A DNA stretch of 64,000 nucleotides, taken from NCBI GenBank assembly GCA_030323885.1, contig CM059189.1, positions 46,879,015-46,943,014 on the forward strand, given 5' to 3'. Origin of the DNA: Branchipolynoe longqiensis. Taxonomy: Eukaryota; Annelida; Polychaeta; Phyllodocida; Polynoidae. Below, one piece after another: positions 36,401-45,370 of the stretch. The notes beneath the pieces are model-generated. The model was not told the DNA's origin. It did no database searches and saw only the letters and a program-made list of their open reading frames with translations. The first letter of the stretch is position 1; each line of letters begins with the position of its first letter. Made by a program: the position numbers and the translations under genes.

Positions 36401-38217
36401 TGGGCGATCAGTATTCGTCGGCGCTGCCACCTACCGGAAGAGGCAGGTAATCATACCTCCAGACGACAAGCGTCACGGCTTTCCGATAGGTGGCGCCACC
36501 GTAAGTCTACAATGTAATCCCGCCATTGTTGTTAGCGACTTAGCGCATGTTTAATTATGGCTTTATTAACCGATTAAGGAGTGTCTGGACGGTGTAGACA
36601 GGGAGGCGGCCTGTACTCTTGGATACAGCGTTACGTGAACAATCACATTAAATCCTAAATCAATGGGGCGCACATAATACATGCTAATTCAAGTCATGCA
36701 GAAGCCAGAACTTAATTAATCCAGAGAAAGTGAGATTAAAGCTATATCGTCCGATGAAAACATCAAATTTTCAAAACCATAGCAATACTCTAGATTTGAT
36801 TCTAGATGTCGAACTTAGATACTGGCACACTTATCAAACATTTGTCACCACATAGAAGGGAATATGGAGGCAATTTAATAGAACCTATAACTGCAGAAGT
36901 CTATGGTGTCAGAGTTTTGGTGTGCTTGCCAAAATTAATTTAGCATGTTTGCGCTTAGAATATTTCAAAAGTTAGCTATTTAAAATAAGAGTTTCTTCAA
37001 ACTAAAGTGAGATAGATTATAATGATCAACCTAATATATTTATCTCAGAAAATGACAAAAACTTAAAACCATCGGACTATGCAACTTTAAATGAAGCAGG
37101 AGGAGGAGCTGGAGGAGGAATAGGAGGAAGGAGAAGAAGGGGGGGAGAAGGGGCAGGTGAAGGGTGGGCAGAGGAACTTTTATTAAAGGAGGGAAGATGG
37201 AAAAGGTGAGATAGATGAACAAAGAGGAGAAAGAGTGAAAGAAGAGAGACACATTAATAAATACACACACATATATATATACAGTACAACCCCGTTAAAC
37301 GAAGCTCGGTTAAACCAAACGATCGGTTAATCTAAAACTTTTTTTCGGCGTGGCAAAATACTACCATTTATCATATAACAAATTTGGTTAAACCAAAGTC
37401 GGTTAATCCCAATTATCGGTTAATCCAAACAAAATGGTTGGACCCCAGGCCACTCTGGTATGGTTAAACCAAACTTCCATGTGGTTATAACGTCATCTGA
37501 GATTTTTTATATGATGAATGGTAGTATTTTACCGGGCCGCTGAAATTTTTTTTGATTAACCGATCGTTTGGTTTAAATTAGCTTGATTTAACGTAGTTAT
37601 ATTGTATATACATTAAAACAAACAATAATCATTGTATATTACATGTGCAATACACGCTTACTCAAAGTCAAAGCCAAAGCCAAAGCTCGGTTAGACCAAT
37701 GATCAGTTAATCCAAACAAATTTCTAGGGTCCCTTCAAGTTTGGTTTAACGGGGTTATACTGTATATACTTTATGATAAAGACCAACTTACCCGTGAGCT
37801 GCAAGCCAGCGAGCACTTAGCCACACTGGTGGCGCCACCGTCTCCATCCCGGCCTCCTCCAGGGTTGAAGCTGCTGGTTGTCGCTCCTCCCGCACCATCA
37901 CCTGCTGTCCAGCCTCCAGAGGGCGCCCCTACCTGCACCCCTGCATTCATCCCTGTGTTCCCACCTCGGCTCTCTCCAGTAGCCATCTTTTGTGTCCCGA
38001 TTGACTTCACACTTCCGGTCACTCCAATGTCAAGGTCAAACACGACGGTCACCTCCTCCTGATACTGTTGGGGGAGCTTCAGTGAATCGGCCCTGCTTGA
38101 CCTTGCAGTGACCTCTGGAGGAAGTCGGTGGGCGGAGACGAAGCGGATGTGGAAGAGGAGGAGGATGGTGATGATGAGGAGGAGGAGGAAAGTGTGTATG
38201 TGCGGCATTCCTGACAT
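24159..38217 (-). CDS. Anosmin-type Cys-box type I membrane protein, six exons, 336 residues
   Basis: Exons on the minus strand: 37792-38217, 34751-34813, 33183-33251, 29985-30027, 26654-26797 and 24159-24424. All introns are GT..AG, phases agree, and the joined frame is 1011 nt with TAA. Predicted order: signal peptide (about 1-29), Gly/Ala/Thr-rich stalk (about 30-133), ten cysteines in a compact domain (about 135-205), transmembrane helix LVAVLAMAATTAVILGLCLY and following FII (about 212-238), and a cytoplasmic tail ending LTGSVFI. Cysteine spacing is C-x3-C, x15, C-x5-C-x2-C-x3-C, x12, C-x4-C, x3, C-x3-C, very like the N-terminal Cys box of anosmin-1. Anosmin continues into WAP and FNIII domains and is secreted; this protein instead goes straight to a membrane anchor. 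Function is unknown; a cell-surface adhesion or signalling role is inference. I do not recognise a named family. Confidence 0.85.
24626..25172. mobile_element. MITE-B long form (~547 bp)
   Basis: Same termini, with extra interior that includes GAGGTCACAAGATTGACCTA. The same extra segment is found, inverted, in 59249-59776. A degraded reverse fragment precedes it at 24480-24625. Confidence 0.8.
25758..26252. mobile_element. MITE-F, ~495 bp, long terminal inverted repeats
   Basis: Ends GATGTCGCAGTTTCCGCCGT ... and GGCGGAAACTGCGACACCGG are complementary over about 45 bp, continuing into CCAGTTTCCGCGGTAC. The interior is AT-rich with two related half-copies. Confidence 0.85.
26313..26630. mobile_element. 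Foldback element, GCGAATTAGAC/TTCGCTTC type
   Basis: Ends TTAAGCCGTGTTTACACGGA and CCCGTGTAAACACAGCTTTA; the interior repeats ATATGAAGCG. Confidence 0.75.
26654..26797 (-). CDS. Exon 5: transmembrane helix
   Basis: Acceptor CTTCAG|GTGATA, donor GAAG|GTGAGT, phase 1 at both ends. It encodes GDSSHVTMTYLVAVLAMAAT, the rest of the hydrophobic helix (about 27 residues), then the positively charged stop-transfer segment YRCQRPQ. A foldback element (26313-26630) ends only 23 bp beyond the donor-side exon border. Confidence 0.85.
26928..27316. mobile_element. MITE-A copy inside SINE-1, right tip lost
   Basis: The left terminus is intact after GATGGGTAC of the SINE; the right end stops at CTGCGAGTACTGGGTAC, about 20 bp short of the usual tip. 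Confidence 0.85.
27463..28019. mobile_element. Foldback element, TTCGCTTCATATGAATCG type
   Basis: Same termini as 26313-26630 (CTAAAGCTGTGTTTACACGG / CCGTGTAAACACAGCTCTAG), longer interior; inserted in SINE-1. Confidence 0.75.
28071..28704. mobile_element. Long foldback element with GC-rich central hairpin
   Basis: The arms are inverted repeats (GTCAGTGTTAGCGGCG ... CGCTAACACTGAC; ATTTAACAGAATTACATACG ... ATTCTGTTAAATATGGTCGC). The centre 28398-28441 is a perfect 15-bp GC-rich hairpin (AATCGCCGCCGCCGC) with a 14-nt loop. Confidence 0.78.
28870..29203. mobile_element. MITE-B diverged copy
   Basis: Interior motifs GGAGATATTTGAAGTGAAAA, AATATTCCCTTCTATGCAGG and the TATGTGGGATCAAATCTAGG region align; termini are lost. 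Confidence 0.65.
29340..29685 (+). mobile_element. CR1/L2-like LINE remnant, C-terminal end of RT
   Basis: One frame reads YRRARGDMIELFKYLHGIYK; after a frameshift the next reads TRTRGHSLKLRKRYSR, then LRYNFFGFRVVDLWNDFPES, SVSCFKSRLDEYW and a stop near 29680. This is the familiar C-terminal end of CR1/L2/Jockey-type reverse transcriptases. It is a broken 5'-truncated copy in an intron of the Cys-box gene. Confidence 0.75.
29691..29984. other. Intron, nothing recognised
   Basis: Between the CR1-like remnant and exon 4 of the Cys-box gene. Confidence 0.5.
29985..30027 (-). CDS. Exon 4: Cys box end, 43-nt micro-exon
   Basis: Acceptor CCAACAG|GGCCCT, donor ATAG|GTAAGC. It encodes GPGCRAACNYVMGI plus one base, supplying the last C-x3-C pair. 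It restores the frame to the phase-1 transmembrane exon. Confidence 0.8.
30222..30592. mobile_element. Possible MITE with GGTGATCGTCC ends
   Basis: TTGGTGATCGTCC at left and GGACGATCACCAAA at right, complementary over 12-13 bp; the interior holds T-tracts. Confidence 0.45.
31121..31705. repeat. Dispersed repeat R1
   Basis: About 580 bp nearly identical to 35541-36127 (AATCTTTTATCCAGCATTG ... GCATGCGCAGTCGGAACGGT). It directly precedes the LINE at 31758, so the LINE truncation point falls next to it. Confidence 0.8.
31758..33062 (+). mobile_element. 5'-truncated RTE-like LINE with open reverse-transcriptase frame
   Basis: A non-LTR retrotransposon fragment with an open frame from 31758 to TAA near 33011, about 417 residues. 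It carries RT motifs in order: GFRGNRSTVDMIF, VDFTKVFDT (motif A, Asp present), NGVKQGCVLAPMLF (B), LLFADDSALV (C, catalytic Asp pair), INIKKMEV (D) and FTYLGSSISSDG (E). A thumb/C-terminal region ends RKRGRPRLRFKDTIK and WRAAVK. The endonuclease and the first RT blocks are missing. The 3' end is CAGCATGATGATGGATGATG, a short-repeat tail typical of RTE-type elements. It lies in an intron of the Cys-box gene, antisense to it. Confidence 0.85.
33183..33251 (-). CDS. Exon 3: Cys box, 23 codons
   Basis: Acceptor CTTCCAG|TGCTCA, donor TGT|GTAAGT, phase 0/0. It encodes CSGFCRLLQDKQNIKSLC then IRDEC. The exon starts and ends exactly on cysteine codons. Confidence 0.85.
33516..33869. mobile_element. 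MITE-B copy
   Basis: Full length, intron of the Cys-box gene. Confidence 0.87.
34069..34714. mobile_element. MITE-B interrupted by SINE-1
   Basis: Halves at 34069-34326 and 34621-34714; the terminal CATCGAAATGATCAGCTTTAA is divergent. Confidence 0.8.
34327..34620 (-). mobile_element. SINE-1 inserted in MITE-B, 13-bp target duplication
   Basis: Body plus part of the head. The flanks GCAATAAGTACAC (34314-34326) and GCAATAGGTACAC (34621-34633) differ by one base and interrupt a MITE-B copy. Confidence 0.88.
34751..34813 (-). CDS. Exon 2: Cys box, 21 codons
   Basis: Acceptor TTTCAG|TTACTC, donor AAG|GTGAGT, phase 0/0. It encodes LLKAWPWETVDNCYRNQQCA and K. The C-x5-C pair in a Gln-rich loop equals the corresponding anosmin pair in spacing. 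Confidence 0.85.
34842..35075 (-). mobile_element. SINE-1 copy lacking tRNA head
   Basis: Tail and body only, ending near AATGCCGAGC-type sequence at 35048. It lies 28 bp beyond exon 2 of the Cys-box gene on the acceptor side. Confidence 0.8.
35541..36127. repeat. Dispersed repeat R1, second copy
   Basis: Same orientation as 31121-31705; small deletions. A shorter relative lies at 15170-15330. Confidence 0.8.
36736..37090. mobile_element. MITE-B copy, opposite orientation
   Basis: Full length with TTAA borders; reversed relative to 44726-45080. Confidence 0.87.
37280..37764. mobile_element. MITE-C composite 28 bp from exon 1 donor of the Cys-box gene
   Basis: A full element 37280 to about 37606, spacer, then the half element to TTATACTGTA at 37764; inverted relative to the 9.4 and 13.4 kb copies. 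A lone terminus is at 35331-35350. Confidence 0.82.
37792..38217 (-). CDS. Exon 1: signal peptide, stalk and first two cysteines
   Basis: ATG at 38217-38215 is the only ATG near the frame start. The N-terminus MSGMPHIHTFLLLLIITILL is strongly hydrophobic, with likely cleavage after VSA (about residue 29). Then follow a possible beta segment (QEEVTVVFDLDIGVTGSV) and a low-complexity Gly/Ala/Thr stretch, ending KCSLACSSR at donor CGG|GTAAGT. The stalk looks flexible and is the part least likely to be conserved. Confidence 0.85.
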
Positions 38218-38579
38218 GATGATGATGATGATTATGTCTCCACTCTGACTGCAATCCTTATGTAGGCTAATTTAATAGGCTATATATATAAAGCCAGTAT
38301 CAGGATGTCTATGGCACTTTGTATTCCCAGGTGTATTCCCGTCCAAGTACTGACGAGCCTCAATGTTTGTCAACTTTGGTGATCTGATTAGAACTGGTCT
38401 ATCGTTGGGATAATGACCTTATTCAATTAACACTGTAGCGGTGAACTAGATGTAAAGTGGTGAGCTGATTGACTGAAGCGTTTTCAGTTCCTCCTGCGGG
38501 ATACCGGAAGATATGTATTAATATTATCCGTCGGTTATAAACCTAAATACTCCTCCGGGACTGATGCAGCGTTCTGGTT

Positions 38580-38890
38580 CTAGCTGCTTCCGGTCTGTCA
38601 AAGTGGAAGTGGAAGTGAAAGGGGTTGTGTGGTTCATATACCAGTGGCGCAGGTCTCGGTCACGTGGGTTAGACTCACACCACGTGTCCTGTCAGGGACT
38701 GGGTAGCGGGTGAGAGGGTGTGAAAACAGAGTTGCGCGAAGGATTAGGCGGGACGACGCGAACAATGAGGCGTGCACACACACAGAGCCCGTATGTACAC
38801 GTCTGTGGAGGAGGCTGGACACGTGGTTTCATGTAGGCTGGACACGTGGTTTCATGGAGGCTGGACAAGTGGTTTCATGTAGGAGGCATC
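38580..38890. promoter_or_regulatory. CACGTG cluster and 23-bp repeats upstream of the Cys-box gene
   Basis: Four CACGTG palindromes at 38661-38666, 38681-38686, 38820-38825 and 38843-38848, the last two in a 23-bp tandem repeat (AGGCTGGACACGTGGTTTCA...) of three copies at about 38811-38879. An ETS-like CTTCCGG and GGAAGTGGAAGTG lie at 38587-38620. All lie 360-650 bp upstream of the minus-strand ATG. A bHLH-ZIP/E-box control region is an inference. Confidence 0.45.
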
Positions 38891-39096
38891 ATGGGTACAG
38901 ACAGAGCCGTGAGGATGGGTTTTGCACACGGTGCATGTCTCTCCCCGTTCCCCGCCCCCCTCCCCCAAATAATACAATAAGTATACAACTTACAGGTGCA
39001 TAGACAGGCGGAAAATTGGTATCTTGTTGTTTTGTTTATATTTGGTTATATTCGGATAAATCACTTTCTTTTTGTGTGTGACCATTACACACGCGC

Positions 39097-39147
<51 letters not shown>

Positions 39148-39151
39148 CATA

Positions 39152-39333
39152 TTCAGTAAAACCTCCCTAACCGACCACGTCCACATATCAACCACTCCCC
39201 TATATCGATCGCTTCATTTGGGTCCCAACAATACCATTGTAACCATATTCTAACTCCCTAAACCGACCACCTCCCTAAATCGACCACTTAAAGTCGGTGT
39301 CAAGGTCGGTCGATTTAGAGAGGTTTTACTGTA
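39152..39333. mobile_element. MITE-D copy
   Basis: Reverse orientation to the 5197 copy; also embedded between (TA)n tracts. Confidence 0.85.
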
Positions 39334-39344
39334 TGTATGTATGT

Positions 39345-39386
<42 letters not shown>

Positions 39387-39544
39387 CCTCGCTTATGTTA
39401 GTGTGCCGATGAGGATAAACATTAAGCACCAAGCAAGTGAGTGAGAAGAAGGGGGTTGGTGATAACCTCTGTAAATTTGTACTTGTATAATTCGTATAAT
39501 TATATATATATATATAGTATATACACTGTAAATAGTGTATAGTA

Positions 39545-40122
39545 TCATCATCATGCTGTCGGTCGTGATGCGACAAAGACTGCTTTCATTACTTGACTGC
39601 CGCTCTCCATTTAGCTCTCTGCTGTGAGAGTTGCGTCCATGAGTCAGTCTTAATGTCTCTCAGCTTCAGGTTTCTCTTGATGGTATCTTTGAAACGGAGA
39701 TGGGGGCGCCCTCTCTTTCTGTAGCCAGAAGACAGTTGAGAATAGAGGATCGGCTTTGGTAGCCTGTCTGATGACATCCTCATGAGGTGTCCAGTCCACC
39801 GGAGATTCTTTTTGATCAGAAGATCTTCCATAGAGGGCAGCCCCATCCGTTCGAGTATTTCCTTATTCGTCACTTTTGTCCTTCCAGGTTAGCCTCATGA
39901 TTGAACGCAGATGTCGCATCATGAAGGCATGCAGCTTTTTCACCTGCTGTCTGTACACTGTCCAGGCCTCGGCTCCATATAGTAGGGTGGATAGCACGAT
40001 TGCGCGGTAGATCTTACCTTTGACCCGAATGGACACATGGTGGTTGTTCCAGAGTCTCTGGCGTAGTCAGCCGAAAGATGCGCTAGCCTTGGCCATCCTC
40101 CTCTGTATCTCAGCATCATATA
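39545..40122 (-). mobile_element. Second copy of the same LINE, 3' end only
   Basis: Nearly identical at protein level to the C-terminal part of the element at 31758-33062. Residues from TNKEILERMGLPSMEDLL to WRAAVK are open at 39589-39873. One extra A near 39875 shifts the frame. Homology continues upstream to the EIQRRMAKA block at about 40118 and stops at a (TA)n tract. The 3' tail is (ATG)n. High identity suggests recent activity of the family. Confidence 0.85.
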
Positions 40123-40902
40123 TATATATTATATATATATACATCATATTGGTTACATTCCTTGATGAATAATAGACATTTCAGTAACAACAGGCTTGTG
40201 TTATTCACTTCACGGTTTCGTCCGTGCCCTATCCGAGTAATTCCGACATAAGTTAGAGATAATAAAAAAAAGAATAATATAAAAGATTAAAAAGCTAAGC
40301 CATATTTCTGTCTTGGCCTGATATGATTACGACGAAGATATTTTACCAACAATACCAACGACATGCCACCCACGCTACTCTTTACATAAGTAGCCAGTGG
40401 CAGGTAGCTTCTACACATATTCACTAATACCATATTCAATACCCCATTAACACCCCATCCCCACCCCCAGCCCCTCCCCAGCCCCCCATCCGTATGCGCA
40501 GCAACAACCGGGGTAAAGCACAATGGGGCTGTGGCACTGCCTATAAGGCTTATCATATCAGGCTAGTGTTGTGTGAGTGGGGTATGTGTGTGTGTGGGGG
40601 GGGGGGGGGTATTTGCGATATTAAAATGCAATTTAACACACAACATGTGCTTTATAAGACATTATACGAGTATAATTATCCAGACGCCGATTAGCTATTG
40701 TCTCAACAGTTCATCCTATCTGACAGTCCATTATTAGTATTCTACTAGTTTGTTCCTGCTTAACCGACACTCCACCAGTCATCTGCTAGTCAGGCCTTCT
40801 GCCTCGCCTGGTGGTGCCACCTGGTGCGTCTTTCTCGCTGACAAAGTATGCATAACATGTATGGCATTATAGTACATGTATATAAATATGATTTACAGGA
40901 TA

Positions 40903-41222
40903 TATAGCACATATGAAGATTTGAAGATTTATACTGTCTATCATGGATAAGTCTGAATAGACTTGTTTTCACCATTAGACAGTTTGTCGATAGAAAGCCC
41001 GAGCCCACACTTTTACCGACCCAAGGGATTTTTAACCTTCCACACCACATAGACATGGTATGAGAGCAACTGGCCTTTGATGACGCTGTAAGTTATACAC
41101 AGCGGTGGAAATCCAAATTGGTAGAGGTGGGGGGCACGGGGAATCAAACCACTGACCTTCAGATTAGGAGTCTGACCTAGAAAAAAGGCAGACACTCTAA
41201 CCACTCCGCCACAGAGAACACC
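40903..41222 (-). mobile_element. SINE-2 copy
   Basis: Full-length relative of 48869-49173 on the minus strand; head complement CACTCCGCCACAGAGAAC at 41201. Confidence 0.88.
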
Positions 41223-41248
41223 ATATATATCATGAATAGCTTGTGAAG

Positions 41249-41852
41249 TGTTCAGGCGCAAAAACCAACCAACACCATTTAGTCTGAAATGGAACCATAG
41301 CTACCATGTTGGAGCTGAAGTTGCCATCATTTCAATAATCAAATCTGGCCCCCCCCCCCCCCACAGAAGCTCCCACATTCCCCATATAATTAATGCCTTA
41401 CTCAATATGAAATTGATAGACTTTAAAGTTGCATAGTCCGATGGTTTTGATTTTCTGTATTTTTTCTGAGATAAATATATTAGATCGATCACTAGTATCT
41501 AATTTACACTAGTTCAAAGTTACTTTCATTTTAAATGGTAAACTTTTGAGATATTTTGAGTGCAAACATGGACAATTAGTTTTGTCAAGCTTGCCAATAC
41601 TCTGACACCATAGACTTCTGCAGGTTTTGTTAAATTGACCCAGTATTGCCTTCTATGCAGAAAGAAATGTTTAATAAGTGCATTAGTATCTAAGTTAGAT
41701 ATGTAAAATCAAATCTAGAAAATTGGTTTGGTTTTGAAAATTTGATATTTCATCAGACTATGCAGCTTTAACTGGAAAGCACAACAATAAATTCTATTTG
41801 ACAGAAAAAAGAAAATTGATTTGTTGTTTTTTTGCGCCTGAATCCTTCATAT
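41249..41852. mobile_element. MITE-E copy with nested MITE-B
   Basis: GTTCAGGCGCAAAAACCAAC at left and TTTTTTTGCGCCTGAATCCT at right; MITE-B at 41423-41771 inside. Confidence 0.8.
41423..41771. mobile_element. MITE-B copy nested in MITE-E
   Basis: Full length, sitting between the two termini of MITE-E 41249-41852. Confidence 0.87.
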
Positions 41853-41929
41853 ACAGCATCAATAACCTGCATAGCCTCTATACCACGCATATCAGTAGCT
41901 TACAGCATGTACAGCATGTATCGCATATA

Positions 41930-42242
41930 TAGGAGGGCGCGCGTTCACGTCACTTCCGGTAGACGCGGTGAAACCACACCTTGATGACAGCAGTGCTTTT
42001 TTTGTTTTATTTACATTCGCAATAACACCGAATTTCACTTATATGCTATTAAATAACATTATTTCAAAGCCTGAATAAATATTCATGGTTCTAAATAACA
42101 GAATTAGATCGTAGCAGTGAATAGATTTGTTCTTTTTGTTTTATTTACATTCGCTTCAATGCTGTAAGTGCCATTGTTTTCACCGCCTCAAACAATTGCT
42201 AAGGCGCGATGCGCTAAGTACCCGGATGTCCGCGCCCTCCTA
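41930..42242. mobile_element. MITE-H, 313 bp
   Basis: TATAGGAGGGCGC at left and GCGCCCTCCTATA at right, with an internal direct repeat TTGTTTTATTTACATTCGC. Single copy here. Confidence 0.65.
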
Positions 42243-42275
42243 TACCATGTATAGGATATCTAGTATGTTCATGGG

Positions 42276-42692
42276 TAAATAAAAGATTCACCCGGTACCT
42301 GTAGTACACGGGTGAACGACAACGTAGTGTAAATACGGGCGAAAATAGCTTTAGTGTGGGACATGAACTAGAAATTGTGGTTCCAGGATCAAATGGCTAC
42401 ATATATAGGCACAGAGTTGGTGAAATGGGAGAGAATGCAAAAAGATAAGATGGCAGCCATAGAACGCCGTCGATTTCACTTTTAAATCTTATTAAACCAG
42501 ATATTTTATTATATTTTTCAACGCAAAGGTAGCGGGGAAATATGAAGACATATACAAAGAATAAATGTTGCTTCTTAGATTGTGAAATTAGGCTCTCATA
42601 AGACTCATTTCATTAGCCCGATTTTTCAACCGTTTTTATATAAGGCTGGTCTTCACCCGTGTACTGCGAGTACCGGGTGAATCCTTTATCTA
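42276..42692. mobile_element. MITE-A copy, 9-bp duplication GTTCATGGG
   Basis: Also 417 bp; duplications at 42267-42275 and 42693-42701 are perfect. Interior TGGTGAAATGGGAGAGAATG and CGCCGTCGATTTCACTTTTA are shared with the other copies. Confidence 0.92.
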
Positions 42693-42701
42693 GTTCATGG
42701 G

Positions 42702-43518
42702 GTGATGCAGATGGTAGATATTGTGCCTATAAGAAAGTCGTGGGGAAAAGGCTACCTCTTCCTGACAATGGAAAGGACAGTTTATAAAGATGTGAGTTGA
42801 GTGAGCTTGTTTCTAAGTAAATTTACATGGAATATAATTATGTCACCGTTGTGTCTCAAACTAGGCAATTAGGCGTCGCTTTAGGCCTGCCTGTAGTGTT
42901 TCACAGTTTGTGCAGTGTAAGTTTGACATCCGCCCTATAGAGTTCACACCTAGGTGCGAAGGGTGTCACGTGACTGACACCCTTCGCACCTACCACCTAC
43001 TCTAGCTCCCCCGCCCCCACCTCCTCCAGCCCCCTCCCCCTTCTATCATAGGGCTGCCAGAAGTGTTCCACCTAACTGGGTCAGATAGGAGTTTAGGTGT
43101 CACAAGACCATTCTAGGTCACTGCACCACCGAATGGCACAGTTATGTACTAATCATGCACCACCTGTGGCACAAATTAGAACTACTTGGAGTACAGGTGT
43201 CACCCAGCGGAGTACATTGGGTGACTATGGTGGACATTGTATTGGGTTTCGAAAAATACCTATTTGGGCCTCGGTAAGCTATATTCGTGTTCGGGCTTTT
43301 TTTCTTCTTTTTTTTTTCAGGGAGGGTGGGGCGGGGGGGGGGGGGGTTAATACTGTATTCATAAATCTCCGTAATTTGGTGATTTCATACAACAATAGTA
43401 AACCATCGTAGGCCTGTGAAAAGTACATTTCTGTGTGTGGCCGATTTTTCCTGACACTCAATATTTTTGTTGTCAGTCCCTTGCAATTGAAAGAAGTAAC
43501 TCTTTATATTTCCGTTGG
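42702..43518. other. Intergenic, no gene seen
   Basis: Holds the perfect inverted repeat at 42951-42992 and T and G homopolymer runs at 43295-43348. Confidence 0.5.
42951..42992. repeat. Perfect 18-bp inverted repeat
   Basis: TAGGTGCGAAGGGTGTCA and its exact complement separated by CGTGAC. Confidence 0.9.
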
Positions 43519-44547
43519 TTAAAGCTGCATGGTCGGATTAAACATAACATTTTCAGAACCAAAATAATTATCTAGATTTGAGTCTATATCTAACTTAGAT
43601 ACTGCTGCACTTAGTAAGCATTTTTTGCCATGTAGGAGGGCATGCTGATTCAATTTACTGCAGAAGAGTTTGGGTGTGCTTGCCAAAAACTACTTTTACA
43701 TAGTTACACTTCAAATATCTCAAAGGTAATGGTGCTGTCATTTTACGATGCATCGCGCAAACGTATGTTGACGTATGTGAATTTTGGCCACTAAGTCGGG
43801 ATACGTTGTTTTGTGTTAGGCGTGTGTTAGGCACGCATTGGTATACGTCAATGTATGTCGATGTTCGTCGAGATACTGCGTCGCACGTCAAGGGGTCGGC
43901 AAAGTTTTGTGCATGCACAAAACTTTCGACGTACGACAACGTTCGACAATGTGTCGATTTTAAGTCCGCCGTAGGTTATGTATGCGTTAGGCATACATCA
44001 ATGTACGTTAGATGTACGTTAATCAAACATTGTTCACTACATTGACCTACGTTAAAGGCAGTGGGAACATACAGGCTGCGTACTGACAACGTATGGATAA
44101 CATACACCTAAAGTACGTCTAACGTATGTTTAGCATTTCTCCAGCATGTCTTGGCATATGTAACGTATGACGCGTAGTTCTCGGGATCGAATAACGTATA
44201 TAACGTTCACCGGCGTTCTTTGAACGTACCGTGAGCGTAATTCGAGCATTTTTCGCCGGGAGGTACGTTAGCCATACATTGGTCATACATTGACCATATG
44301 CTATGTATACGGTATGTATATGTCCAACTTTGCCCCCCACACCGAAAAGTTTGATGCTTCTCGATGTAAAAAAGTGATTTTATGCGTTGGCGGCGTGCTG
44401 GCGAGATGCGTTGTAATGTGACAGGGCCATTAGCCATTTAAAATATAAGTAACTTCAATCTAAAGAAAGGTAGATTATAACAATCAATTTAATATATTTA
44501 TCTCAGAAAAAGTACAAACTCAAACCCATCAGACTACGCAACTTTAA
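43519..44547. mobile_element. MITE-B interrupted by a 700-bp foldback element
   Basis: MITE-B halves at 43519-43726 and 44433-44547 rejoin cleanly around the foldback 43727-44432. Confidence 0.83.
43727..44432. mobile_element. Foldback element, ACGTATGTT type
   Basis: Ends TAATGGTGCTGTCATTTTAC and GTAATGTGACAGGGCCATTA; about 700 bp filled with ACGTATGTTG/CAACGTACG variants. Inserted in MITE-B. Confidence 0.78.
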
Positions 44548-44725
44548 GGTGGTTAACAGAAACTGGTACACAATCCCCATTAGATGAAATTGTTTATTTC
44601 CAAATTCATTATCAAATGTATCTTGTAGACGATAGTATCCTATCCTTGCACAGAATACAGCAACTTAGAAGCCAGATCCCTATCTGAGCTGTGGGAAATC
44701 AATGTAAACAACACTCAACGTCTAT

Positions 44726-45080
44726 TTAAAGTTGCATAGTCCGATGGTTTTGAATTTCTCTATTTTTTCTGAGATAAATATATTAGACCGATCACTAGTA
44801 TCTACTTTACATTAGTTCAAAGTTACTTTTATGTTAAATGGTAAACCTTTGAGATATTTTGAGTGCAAACATGGAAAATTAGTTTTGGCAGGCTTGCCAA
44901 AACTCTGACACCATATACCTCTGCAGTAACAGGTTCTGTTAAATTGACTTAGTATTGCCTTCTACACAACAATAAATGATTAATAAGTGCATCAGTATTT
45001 AAGTTAGATATGTAAAATAAAATCTAGATAATTGGTTTGGTTTTGAAAATTTGATATTTCATCGGACTATGCAGCTTTAA
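44726..45080. mobile_element. MITE-B reference copy, 355 bp, TTAA ends
   Basis: Ends TTAAAGTTGCATAGTCCGAT and its complement GACTATGCAGCTTTAA; the interior is AT-rich without an open frame. TTAA at both borders fits a TTAA target (piggyBac-like), but the termini are not typical of that superfamily. Confidence 0.88.
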
Positions 45081-45370
45081 AAAAAGCAAATCTACCGAGT
45101 GACAATGTGCCAGGGTTAATTCACTGTGTAATCTACCGATTAACAAGCTGCTTTATGTGTTCATTGAATAATATTTCTTAAGGGGAAAAAAAGAAATCTC
45201 ATGCATCATAATACACGAACGAGAACAAGAATGTCGATTTAATTGATCCTTTATCCTTTGAGTCACAAAGTTCATTACCACAACCACAGTTCTGAAAACA
45301 GGTCCGGCGTCCAGGCGTGGTTTTTTTAAATACCAGGGGTGTTATAGAAATCGTCGATCGCGACTGTTTT

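Noticed and set aside
37829..38062. Proline-rich plus-strand frame
   Set aside because: Antisense shadow of the Gly/Ala-rich exon 1 of the Cys-box gene.
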